Part shown: piece by piece, positions 12,081-22,720 of the stretch
Layout of the letters: every line of letters begins with the position of its first letter
How positions within the stretch are numbered: the first letter of the stretch is position 1
Assembly: GCA_946894095.1 (NCBI GenBank)
Contig: OX335655.1
Coordinates: forward strand, 12,090,001-12,154,000
DNA: 64,000 nucleotides
Direction: 5' to 3'
From: Incurvaria masculella
Taxonomy: Eukaryota > Arthropoda > Insecta > Lepidoptera > Incurvariidae
Translations under genes and position numbers: made by a program
Notes under the pieces: generated by a model
Told to the model about the DNA's origin: nothing
Database searches by the model: none
Seen by the model: only the letters and a program-made list of their open reading frames with translations

Positions 12081-13049
12081 GATCCGCGGGTTCTATCATC
12101 TCTGTAAAGAAGAATCCGCAAAGATACTTACGAGTTTTTCGTTCACAGTAATGAAATACATACTTAGATCTAAATGCTACTGCCAAAAATATTTTTGTAG
12201 AACAGTTTAAGGAAAAGAACAAGAACGAAAGAAACAGCCACCCTCAGTGCAAATGGATTAAAAATAGAACTTACCTACTTTAGTAACAATAATACAATAA
12301 TATGTATAGTCTTACAATTTTTCTCTGGTGTAAAAGCCGTCATTAAAGAATGAATGAATGAATGAAGTCTATAAATATGGTTCTCGAGTCAGGTACAAGC
12401 GGCGTCAAGTTTCCGGTTAGTTAGTCTCCGGCCCGGAAGCAGGATGTAAAATGTACCTGCCCCCCTCCACCCGCGCAGCTGCCTGAAGCTCTTTACTTAT
12501 TTACGAGATTCTCTTTACAGTCAGATGAATTTATTTTTCAAAAGACTTTTCTTTGAGTGACAAGAAGGATAATGCTCTCCGAGTCCAACTCCCTTTAAAA
12601 ATGTTATAAAGGTTTATCTGCCTTTTCATAAATTACAAATACTAGACCACCATTGTATTTCCAGCTAAAACAGAATCCATATTTTGTATGATTTTAATGG
12701 TTACGATAATTATCCATAATTGTAATTTGGGAGTAAACAGCGAGCATCGGGTTACATGGCCGATGCTTCAGGTGAATGCCAGAACACCTTTTTTATGCTC
12801 TATGTGAATCGAATCTTTTCAGTTCAAACATATTTTCTATGAGTAAGATAGGTCCTGGAATGGAACTTAGTTATATGTGGCATAAGCTATCCACATCTCC
12901 CGAACACATGCTCCGTGGTTCGGAATTCCTGCAACACTGTAGCTTTCGTGTTCAGAGAGTGCCTGTCAAAACTTAGTAAGAAATTAGCGCCGGACTAAGC
13001 ATACAAAAACCGGTTTAGTAAGTGGCTCCCCTAAGCGGGCTAAACCATA
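12081..13049. other. Intergenic, with a short (gaat)n tract
   Basis: The (gaat)n tract lies at about 12349-12366. Nothing else recognised. Confidence 0.4.
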
Positions 13050-13139
13050 AGTTGACCAGAGCCTTCCCGCTCAACTCCCCATACAAACGTGGAAACAAGA
13101 TCATGCGCATATTTCTTGTCAGAGATCCAAAATTTTGTT

Positions 13140-13482
13140 TTGTCAGCCTCAATAGCCCAGTGGCGCGACACTTCGGCGATCGCTCTCCGAAGTTAAGCAA
13201 CGCTGATTCCGGTCTGGTCTTGGATGGGTGACCATTCGACCGTTGAGAGAGACTGGCCGTTGTTCAGATTCCACGCTAAACTGTCGGTCCCCTTCCTTAC
13301 TTATTAGGTGGTAGGGTTAATCTCGCCCGGGCTGGTACCATCGCATTGAATGAACGATGGTCGAAGCGGCAATGAAAATTGTCCGTGTTTTCCATTCAGT
13401 TCAATGTAGCCGTGTGTTACACTAATACCATGACAGAAGGTGTGGTATTAGCCATCCATGTCCAGTCACATATTTTTTTTTA
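13140..13482 (+). mobile_element. 5S-rRNA-derived SINE, near-complete copy
   Basis: The head, about 13142-13260, matches the 3' half of eukaryotic 5S rRNA: ctccgaagttaagcaacgct, then tcttggatgggtgacc. These are the internal control regions used by RNA polymerase III. It is followed by a body with tggtagggttaatctcgccc, a ctggtaccatcgcattg block, gaagcggcaatgaaaattgt, then ggtgtggtattagccatcca and gtccagtcacata before a T/A-rich end. Family knowledge: SINEs with 5S heads are called SINE3. Fragments of the body recur at 1-75, 4738, 6011 (minus), 21355, 22163, 24790, 25930 (minus), 31360 (minus), 38090 and 46970. It sits inside a TTAA MITE. Copying would depend on a partner LINE that was not identified here. 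Confidence 0.75.
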
Positions 13483-13536
13483 TCGAACTAGATGTCTGAT
13501 GACCGTTGGCATTGTATAATTGTGTTTGGTTTCTAC

Positions 13537-14346
13537 ATCACTACATAGTATAAAACAAAGTAGCTTTCTCTGTCCCTATATCCCTATATCCCTATGTATG
13601 CTTAAATCTTTAAAACTACGCAACGGATTTAGATGCGGTTTTTTTTAATAGATAGAGTGATTGAAGAGAAAGGTTTATATGTATAATGACATCCATTAAA
13701 TAGCGAAGAAATACTGTTATTTTTGAGGTTTCCAATGTAATGTCGTAAAAAATTTAAAAAAAATCCGCTTACATTGCAAACGCAGGCTGAACCCTACAAG
13801 ATTTATCAAAATAATGTACTAAGTATGGTATACATTGAAAAGGTCTACAGAAAACTCCGCGATGGTATATGTCTATCTCTTATGGATATCCCACAATAAC
13901 ATTTTTTGTCATTTACTTTTTACGACAAATAATGGCAAATTTTCGAAGTGATTTTAACCAATACAGCATTATTCCTTATCCAATTAAATACCTTAAATAC
14001 ATTGTTGATTTAATATAGATCTATATGGCCTGTTACAGCATATGATTTAAATGAATATTTTAGAAGATATTACAGATTTAAAAATTGCGGGGCGTAGCGT
14101 TTGCGGCGGTACCGGCCGGCCGGGGCGGCATGCCTATAAATAAAGCGTCGGAGGCCGCACTTCTATAGCACTTTGAATTTATTATTTCTCTAATATCTAA
14201 TAATCATGTAATAATAATATCTAAGTTTTTTTTATTTCAATGTAGGAACCCTACGTAAAAAGGGTTTATTTGTGTATCATTGTGTCAAAATAATATTTTT
14301 TTAAATGATATTATGCCCGTGCAAAGCCGGAATGGGCTGCTAGTAA
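13537..14346 (+). mobile_element. Helitron-like non-autonomous insertion
   Basis: It interrupts the MITE text tttct / aagttataag. It begins catcactacatagtataaaa and ends gcccgtgcaaagccggaatg then ggctgctagt. A gccc/gggc stem just before CTAG resembles a Helitron 3' hairpin and CTRR terminus. No Rep/helicase coding is present. The left boundary is uncertain by a few bases, and a TA duplication is an alternative reading. Confidence 0.5.
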
Positions 14347-14728
14347 GTTATAAGATTCGAAAGTTCGCTCGTTTTATACAATAACTTTGAAGGTGGATTA
14401 CATAACGATAAAATAAAAACATCTTAAAAATATTAGTCATCACACATAGGTTGTTTCATGAAGATTGACTATCAATTTGTTTTTTTAGATTTTTGACTAC
14501 ATATAGCGGTCGTGGTTTACTTTTAGCTTAAGTCGTTTTGTAATAAAACATTTCGTAAATCTTACCAAATCAAACGCTATGTGCATTGTCTGCTTTGTGG
14601 ACATTTTGCATCCTCCTCATCACGGAGCTTGTCCTTTTCTTTGAAACAAAGAAGGTCTCAGAGCGCCATAGCACGGTTTTGTACCGTGCCCGGGAATGAG
14701 TTAGTCCCGCCGGGAAGAGCCACCTTAA

Positions 14729-14929
14729 GCCCATCCGTGTTAGTACCATCGCATTAGAAAAAAGATGACACACTGAATATATATTGTGTCATGTAATAGA
14801 TAACATATATGTTTGTCTTTTTGATGAATAAAATATCTGAATCTGAATTTAATGGTCGAAGCGGTAATTAAGGAATGAAATAATAAGGGGAAGGCCATGG
14901 CAAGTTATTTAATTGCTTCTGAAATGCGG
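14729..14929. other. Spacer with small SINE-like scrap
   Basis: tgttagtaccatcgcatta at about 14738-14757 resembles the SINE body. The rest is unassigned. Confidence 0.3.
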
Positions 14930-15255
14930 TGCACTGAGGAATCGCAACCGTTAAATGCAACCGTATAATTGTTATGTACAACAGAATAAATTGGTTACGA
15001 TACAGCTTACAGCATAATTTTTGTAATAGCAACCGTGCTAACTCTGTTACGCTTATACGGTTAGTTTTAATAGCAATAATCGGTTAGTAGATATTAACAT
15101 AGTCTTTTAAGTAGTTGAAATCTACAGTTTTAACAGCTAGCATAACAATAGCAGAGATTTTTTGTTCATTTTAAACGAGTGTTCGGCATGAAATAACCGT
15201 TTTGCCATTAGCAGAGTGAAAATCGCGTGTTGCTAACGGTCCGTTTTCTCAGTGT
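14930..15255. mobile_element. MITE with CACTGAG ends (about 326 bp)
   Basis: The left end reads gcactgaggaatcgcaaccg and the right end gctaacggtccgttttctca then gtgtg. The interior is AT-rich with several short acagtt/aaccgt motifs. Non-coding. Confidence 0.5.
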
Positions 15256-15317
15256 GTGTTGGGCAAATACATATTCATACATGTCCAGTTACATAAAAAA
15301 AGAGAATAAAAGTAGTG

Positions 15318-15799
15318 TACTGAAAAAAAAAGTGCAACTGTTTACTGTTTTAGTACAGTGAATTTTCAGTCATGTATGGTTAAGTATTTCTCATTACTTT
15401 TAATGTATTACGGTAAGTATCCTTTAATGAGCTGAAACGGTTATCTTAGCTATTACAGCTGACTACAAATTAGACTTGCAACTGTCCAAATTCAATAGGT
15501 ACAGGAATATTAACAGATTTGACAGTAACTTTTCAATGAATATAAGAAGTAAGTAAGAATGGAACAATACTAAAGCTATAAACAGTTTTCACACAGTTAG
15601 GGTAACAGTAAGAGAAAAAAGTTATTGCACACAGTAAAAAAAAACAATTAAAAGATACATTACCATTTAATGTTTAAGGGTAACTGTTTTCACTTAGTTA
15701 CAGTAACCGATTTACTTAGTTGGCTCTATTTTAACGTTGCAAGACGGATGTTATTATTGGAATTACAGTTAGATTCAATGATTATTTTTTCAGTGTGAA
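15318..15799. mobile_element. MITE with tactgaaaaaa / ttttttcagtg ends
   Basis: It is bounded by gtactgaaaaaaaaagtgc and gattattttttcagtgtg, imperfect inverted ends similar to those at 39283-40026. The interior contains repeated acagtta-like motifs. Confidence 0.4.
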
Positions 15800-16353
15800 T
15801 GAACGGGGCGGAAACCTGATTATTAATACCAGTATATTTTGATGTTTAATTAAATAATAAAGCTGATAGATACTATGCCTGAGTAATAAATAACAGGTAA
15901 TTATTATCATAATTCAGAGTAAATTTAAACTCGAAACCAATCAACTTGACGAGCCTTCAGATTCCTCGAAATAAGCTAGGCAATCTTCTTAGTAGGTAAG
16001 ATACACTTTCCAGAGAATCTACACTTTCATATATTTATGGATGCCGACGTACTGCGTGTTCATATTCAGGGAGACTCCTAGCAAGATTGACCCTACTGGG
16101 AGTGCAGGTAAAGGCTTTCTTACAATTTTCGGTTCCGATACTTATTTCCATTTATAAAGCTGCTAATGTTTCAGCCTGTAATTTTTTTTATTTCATAAGC
16201 ACTTGTGATCTCTCAGTAGTCACGTTTGATATTATACACGCTCTTAACGGAGGTATGGACCAAACGTTAACCAGGTATTCTTAGGCATATTTGGAGCAAA
16301 AAAGGTAGATATGATTTTATTGTGCCACTAAAAAAAATCCCTCTTCCTATACA
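15800..16353. other. Intergenic, nothing assigned
   Basis: AT-rich. No feature supported. Confidence 0.4.
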
Positions 16354-16400
16354 TTTTTGTAAATAGCTCCACACATTTCGTGTGGAGCTATTTACAAAAA
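16354..16400. repeat. Perfect 21-bp-stem hairpin
   Basis: The arms 16354-16374 and 16380-16400 are exact inverse complements (left arm begins tttttgtaaatagctccaca) with a 5-nt loop. It looks like a mini foldback element or a miRNA-like hairpin; nothing else decides. Confidence 0.7.
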
Positions 16401-19239
16401 AGTGGATCGAGACTATGAATTAGTTTTTAAGTCTTAAATATGATTGATTTGTTATGTTGCTTGGTTAACGTTTTGATCATAATTCCGTTAACACCCTGTA
16501 AATAATCCGCGTTCAATAAAGCCTCAGTTTCACCAAGCGATATTTAAATTTTATTTATCTTATTCTTTTCTAAAGATTGCAAAAAAAGTTTCTTATTTTT
16601 AGTCTATTAGTCTATAGCTGATGAACGGCATATCCACAACGAAATATTTGTGTACTGCACAAATGTGGTGATGTCTATTCCAAATGTTTTTATGGGTTAA
16701 TGTTAAAAAAACAAGCCAAGAAAATAACCTGCCTATTAAATTCTGTCTGCATATTAAATAATTCAATACTAATCAAAACATACTACAGTAAATGACGACC
16801 CGAACTAGAAAAATATGTACACGTATGTATGTACGTAACAAGATATACTTTTTAGGCAAATTTCTAAACTTTTTAGATAAATTAAACATATTTTATGTAT
16901 GTTAAAACAAATTTGAACTGAGTAAACGACCAACATACGGCGACGCCGCGAGGAGAAGAGTTATTCAATATATATTCAAATACAAGCGAAAAAATGCAAT
17001 CTGATCTGTTTTCCCAAACGCGTCTAAAGAAGTATCATTTTCAAATTTTAATATATATACCCATTTATACACGTATTTAATGGGCCGACAGACGTATTTA
17101 GTGGTCGCCTGTCAGGAATCCGGCGAAATTTGAATTTATCGGATCGCATGGGCTCAGTGTGCATGTGCCCGAGACGGCGCGGCGTGAGATTGCGACTGCG
17201 ACAACCGTGGAATATTAATTGCGCAGAGGCGGCTAAAGGCTTTCCCGTCGCACTAGCGACCCACTTCGACGTGTTAGCTCGCTTGACTCGCTTGAGGTTG
17301 TCGCCTCTGTTCGTTTTACTCACAATTGGAATACCCAGTCGGAATGACGTCTACTAAACGTCAACCAACAGAGCACTGATGTTAGCCGTTTTAGATCTAT
17401 AAGTTGAATGCACGTTTTAATTTTATAAAGGAGTTTATATGTCGCAACGTACGGAGCGCATGCCCCTAGGCGCCACAGAACTTAGGCGTTGGCATTTGCA
17501 CATGGTGATGCCATGCACGAATACATGTACGAAGGAAGTTAAAGGAAATATAAATTTAGGTTTATATTATTAATCTAACTTAACCTAACGAAAATCTGTT
17601 TACAAGCCACTTCATCTTATATAGAAGTATACATTTCCTAAAATAATTCAGGCAACTTGAAAGTTAGCTGGCCCCGTGTCAGCAAACTTGTAATTATAAT
17701 ATTTAATGCATGCTGATTGGCAGATTTTTTTTTGCTAGCAAGCGTACCATCACGTTATCTATCCGGAGTCAAGTTTTCTGGATGCAGCATCAAGTCCGCT
17801 GCAAAGGGCAATGATCAAAATTAAACCGGAGGCGAAGTTGTGAGTTCGAAGTAACGGGAAAGGGTGAACGTGGTGTGAATTTTAAATTTACAAAATACAT
17901 TTTTGAGTTATTACCTATTTCTCCAAGATCTGGATTATCAATAGTTCAAGTAGCATTTCGACTTCTTATTTTTCCAAGCGCACATCACATCACTGACAAA
18001 TTGATGAGTATAACACATGCTCCTTCTCTATTGCGCAGTAAGGAGTCGGTTACCTGTAATGATTTAACTATAAATAACTGTTAAGTTTCTCTAATAAATA
18101 AAATATGTAGATCGAAGTTTAAAGGTTGAGTTTTCTCCTGAGGGCGCCATCTATGATATAATTTGATAATAATATTTGAAATGTCTACGGATATCACTAT
18201 TTTTTTATGGCCTGGTAATTACAATCTACCAATTTTTTTTTATAACAACAGTTCCCTGCGATAAAAAAGAGTTCATATTATTGATAAAAGATGGCTGAAT
18301 AGGTTAAACAGAACTGCGTTTTTCTTTGCCACCAGTTTTCTTAGCTTTGGAATAATGACCATTGTCCTTTGACGGTATACTTGATCACATATGGCCGGCT
18401 TAGGTCCGTGATGTTTTCTCTTTCTCGAACCTCATTCCCTCTCGCTCTCGAGTCGCTGGATTTAGGAACCCGGTGGTCGCGACTGCATTTCTCTATGCTC
18501 ACAGCACTACGATGCTCAGACAGCTTTTGTGGTTTCCCCTCTATTTCTTCAGTCGTAAAAGTCACCAAGAACAGTATAAAACTATTACACTGTTTAATAT
18601 ACGGATAAGTGTAGTTCACGTGAACAAAGCTGTTGGCAAAAGCTAGCAATAAAGCAATAAGTTAGCAATTCACATTGTCGGCAGCCGCACTGCACCCGAG
18701 GAGCTGCCATTATTTATAATTAAATATAGAGGTCTCTCTGGTGTGGCGAAGACAGCGGCTGAGGTGGTTGCGTGCCAAGCACAGTCTGCGGTCGTTAACA
18801 GTATATTAATATACTTGAAATAAGGGAATCTAAATACCTAATTAGGTATTCACTCTTTTCCGTGACCAAACTAGATATTTGAAATTAGAACACTGTTTGG
18901 AAGAAAAAACAATTGAGAGTTATATTTTTGAAAGTTTGGGAAAGTAGTCCGAATGATAATTTTACTCCGAATGTGTAATATACAGTGCGTTGCATCGGCC
19001 AGTCCATTAATTTCTCCATCGTTATTCAATTTTATTTTCCGAGACAAAAAAGAAAATTTTACTATAGTGTCCAGACCAATGATTTCAAAGGTAAGGATAC
19101 GCCCTTACATAGAATTGAAACAAATCTTCTCCATACAAGCAAAAAGTAGCGCCATCTATCCAAACTCGGAAGAACTACGTGAGCGCCGTGTCAAAGTCGT
19201 GTTGACAACTCGCCGCCATGTTGCATTAGGTCTAACGAT
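16401..19239. other. Intergenic, nothing assigned
   Basis: No ORF with family resemblance and no clear repeat boundaries. GC is locally higher at 17090-17300 and 18400-18540, but nothing identifiable is there. Confidence 0.4.
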
Positions 19240-19386
19240 GTAACCTTGTACCTGCGTCCTTAAATGTTTTCTTTTCAATTTAAACTTTTATTTTCCTTTA
19301 ACCTTTATGAATGAAAAATGTTTTTTGTAATTTCAATGTATTCAAGTTAAATACAATTTGAATTTTCTCTTGTACCTGCTTGGTCT

Positions 19387-19910
19387 GGATCTACCTGCCT
19401 GTCATGTCAAAATTTGTTTTCGTTATATCTAGGGAAACACTGTTCGTAGACCCATCATGCGACCACTCGAAGTAAAGGTCCCGACCTGATCTATCTGCCT
19501 GTCATGTCAAAATTTGTTTTCGTTATATCTAGGGAAACACTGGTCGTAGACCCATCATGCGACCACTCAAAGTAAACGTCCCGACCTGATCTACCTGCCT
19601 GTCATGTCAAAATTTGTTCTCGTTGTATCTTGGGAAACACTGATCGTAGACCCATCATGCGACCACTCAAAGTAAACGTCCCGACCTGATCTACCTGCCT
19701 GTCATGTCAAAATTTATTTTCGTTGTATCTTGGGAAACACTAATCGTAGACCCATCATGCGACCACTCAAAGTAAACGTCCCGACCTGATCTACCTGCCT
19801 GTCATGTCAAAATTTGTTCTCGTTGTATCTTGGGAAACACTGATCGTAGACCCATCATGCGACCACTCAAAGTAAACATCCCGACCTGATCTACCTGCCT
19901 GTCATGCCTG
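19387..19910 (+). repeat. 100-bp tandem repeat, forward block
   Basis: The landmark ctacctgcctgtcatg recurs at 19391, 19491 (one mismatch), 19591, 19691, 19791 and 19891, an exact 100-bp period. Units differ by only a few substitutions. Confidence 0.95.
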
Positions 19911-20818
19911 TGAGACCCATCATCTACGATCAGTGTTTCCCAAGATACAACGAGAACAAATTTTGCCATTACAGGCAGGTAGATCAGGTCGGGACGTTTA
20001 CTTTGAGTGGTCGCATGATGGGTCTACGACCAGTGTTTCCCAAGATATAACGAAAACAAATTTTGACATGACAGGCAGATAGATCAGGTCGGGACCTTTA
20101 CTTCGAGTGGTCGCATGATGGGTCTACGACCAGTGTTTCCCAAGGTATAATGAAAACAAATTTTGACATTCCAGATAGTTAGATCAGGTCGGGGCGTTTA
20201 CTTTAAGTGGTCGCATGATGGGTCTACGATCAGTGGTTCCCAAGATACAACGAGAACACATTTTGACATTAAAGGCAGGTAGATCAGGTCGGGACGTTTA
20301 CTTTGAGTGGTCGCATGATGGGTCTTCGATCAGTGTTTCCCAAGATATAATGAAAACAAATTTTGACATTCCAGATAGTTAGATCAGGTCGGGGCGTTTA
20401 CTTTGAGTGGTCGCATGATGGGTCTACGATCAGTTTTTCCCAAGATACAACGAGAACAAATTTTGACATGACTGGCAGGTAGATCAGGTCGGGACGTTTA
20501 CTTTGAGTGGTCGCATTATGGGTCTACGATCAGTGTTTCCCAAGATATAACGAAAACAAATTTTGACATTCCAGATAGTTAGATCAGGTCGGCGCGCTTA
20601 CTTTGAGTGGTCGCATGATGGGTCTACGATCAGTGTTTCCCAAGATACAACGAGAACACATTTTGACATTATAGGCAGGTAAATCAGGTCGGGACGATTA
20701 CATTGAGTGGTCGCATGATGGGTCTATGACCAGTGTTTTCCAAAATATAATGAAAACAAGTTTTGACATAACAGGCAAGTAGATCAGGTCGGGACGTTTA
20801 CTTCGAGTGGTCACATTA
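19911..20818 (-). repeat. 100-bp tandem repeat, inverted block
   Basis: The inverse landmark agatcaggtcggg recurs at 19981 and every 100 bp up to 20781 (nine occurrences, a few mismatches). Units are more divergent than in the forward block. Some alternate between a ccagatagtt and an aggcaggt version, hinting at a higher-order 200-bp pattern in part of the array. Confidence 0.93.
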
Positions 20819-20912
20819 TAGATCACATTAAAAAAAATCTTTGATTACCCACTTATACTTATATCCACTCCAAAATAAACCAGAAAGAAAAAGGACGCCC
20901 GTACAAGGTTAA

Positions 20913-21160
20913 TTCACCTACACGTGCGACGCGCGGCATGGCGTCACTTGCCCGCTTATGAAGTTTGGTAGTTAATTAAATTATCGATTGAAAATGCAAT
21001 TATTCAATTGTTGAACAGAAAAAAATATTGTCTGAGTTTGCGTATCGATGAAACGTTATTACATCTGTCTTTGTAACTTTCGTATCGTATTTTACGCATC
21101 CTTTTACTACGCAACAAGGGCATTTTCACGACTCAACATCACTCTGCAGTGGTCCGCAGA
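20913..21160. other. Spacer, nothing assigned
   Basis: No feature supported. Confidence 0.4.
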
Positions 21161-21223
21161 CGACTGAGTCGCGTTGGCCCTAAAACGAATATTTTAGGGC
21201 CAACGTACTGGTGCCATCAGTCG
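21161..21223. repeat. Hairpin with 14-bp perfect inner stem
   Basis: cgttggccctaaaa (21172-21185) pairs with ttttagggccaacg (21192-21205). An outer pair, cgactga (21161-21167) and tcagtcg (21217-21223), extends it. Probably the centre of a decayed foldback MITE. Confidence 0.6.
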
Positions 21224-22371
21224 TGCGCGTTGACCGGGTCCTTACGAAGTAATATATAAGTCAATGGTCCAGACACTTTTTGTGATTGATCAACTCAGAT
21301 TTATTGACATTTTGACATGGTTTTCGTCTAGTGTTATTGGACGCGATGTTCTAACCGTGCATAAGGAAGGTCTTGGCATGGAACCTAGCTCCCAAGTGGC
21401 GTGTCAGGCTAATGTCATTTGATTCTATTTAGACTAAATTAATGAATTACATTGTATTGAGGATATTCAGATAAAAGTTATTAAACTTTTCTGTTGATTT
21501 CAATACCAACAATCATTTCCCAGCTTTATTGTACCGGTCGCTACGATACTCTGTAGAACTAATGGAGGAACTGAAACTGAAACTGAAAGCATCCGATACA
21601 CATTTTAATGAATCTTGAAAAAAGTTTTTATCAACAATTTATAGCTGCGCGATGCTCTAACCAAGTACACTGACATTATGGACGATGAAACATAAGTCAG
21701 AGAATCTACGGAAGGAAGCATTTTTTTTTAATGTGTGGCGTGCGGGGTCGCCCAAAGGAAGCGAAGCTTCTACGCAAATTTGTACGAGTCAATATTTCAA
21801 CGTCCACCCGCTGTAATGTGTCGCGGTCAGGCGAGCAACGAGAGTAACAAAACGTTTTCTCAAATATTTCTTTTTGGAAGAAGTGTTTAAATACAACAAA
21901 ATTTGTTGGTTTGCTTCGGTAGCGTATTGTAAAATCGTTTCGAAGTGTATTTATCGATGAAATTATTTAGAGAATTTATGCATAATTGAGTATTCCTTGC
22001 GGGACTTTCCATCACTTTACTTAATAATTTAATGTCGTTCAAAATTTTGTACCGAACTACGACGGAGCAAAAAATATTTATAATGTTACAATTTCAATCG
22101 GATTTTTTTTTAGATATTTACAGAAGAGCATCATGGGCGGCCCGCTTCCGGAGGGCCAGGTTAGTACCATCGCATTAAATTAATGGGCTAGTATCATAAC
22201 AGTAGGTGAGGAATCGGCTATATATTTCTTGTTTTTTCCATTAAAAATGTGTTATGTGTGCGATAACTAAGATTTTGGAGGTTCTATCCAGTATCAATAG
22301 GATTCGACATGGGTTGTCCATGGGATGACACAGACAATGCAATTTGTGTCTGGAAAACCGTTTGCGCGAAG
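21224..22371 (+). other. Intergenic with two SINE fragments
   Basis: 21355-21415 (gaaggtcttggcatggaacc, then a gtcaggctaatgtcat block) and 22163-22230 (gttagtaccatcgcattaaa, then gctagtatcataacagtagg) match parts of the SINE body. The rest is unassigned. Confidence 0.4.
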
Positions 22372-22720
22372 GGACTAAAGGTACTCGGAAAAGCCAAATC
22401 CGTCCAGTGAGGCACCATACCAGCGGATTTGTGGACTATCGCTGAGCTATCGAGGTTGTTCAAATTACGTTTGAAGACTCCGAGATTTTAGGTTTGAGGA
22501 AAGGCACCCGCCGGCAGACAATACCATATCCTGCCGGTACGGCAAAGAAGTGAGCTTGACAAACGGGTCATTCCCAAAAGCCTAATGTTAACTACAAGGG
22601 ATGCTCTGATTGTCTGCGTATGTATGTTGGATGGGGATGAATAATTAATGCAAGTTTCGCATAAAGTCACATGTAAGTGGAAAAAGATCCCGTGCGACAT
22701 TCCACACTTTTATTAGAGTA
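22372..22720. repeat. Decayed interspersed repeat shared with 40590-40960
   Basis: actatcgctgagctatcgag followed by ttgttcaaatt matches actatcgctaagctatcgag, ttgttcaaatt at about 40630 and again at 47384. Both loci then carry a related cggcagacaat block. Orientation and family are unknown. It may be a LINE 3' region read on the minus strand. Confidence 0.5.

Larger units (their letters stand above)
13050..14728. mobile_element. TTAA MITE family 1, host of two nested insertions
   Basis: Left part (gccttcccgctcaactcccc to about 13139), middle (13483-13536) and right part (14347-14728, ending cgggaagagccaccTTAA) together make one family 1 element. A SINE occupies 13140-13482 and a Helitron-like insertion occupies about 13537-14346. 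The left TTAA has decayed; the right one is at 14725-14728. Confidence 0.7.
19240..20912. mobile_element. Foldback-like element with 100-bp-subrepeat arms
   Basis: The outer ends are inverted repeats: taaccttgtacctgcgtcct at 19241-19260 and aggacgcccgtacaaggtta at 20892-20911. The right end lies in TTAA. The left has GTAA, compatible with a once-mutated TTAA target. Between them sit two blocks of an exact 100-bp repeat in opposite orientation (19387-19910 and 19911-20818), so almost the whole element can fold into one long hairpin. Long TIRs built of tandem subrepeats are the hallmark of Foldback-type elements. No transposase frame is present. Confidence 0.7.

Noticed and set aside
13142..13260. 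Functional 5S rRNA gene
   Set aside because: Only the 3' half of 5S is recognisable and it runs straight into a SINE body.
19387..20818. CRISPR array
   Set aside because: Repeats are contiguous 100-bp units without unique spacers, occur in two orientations, and the DNA is from an animal.
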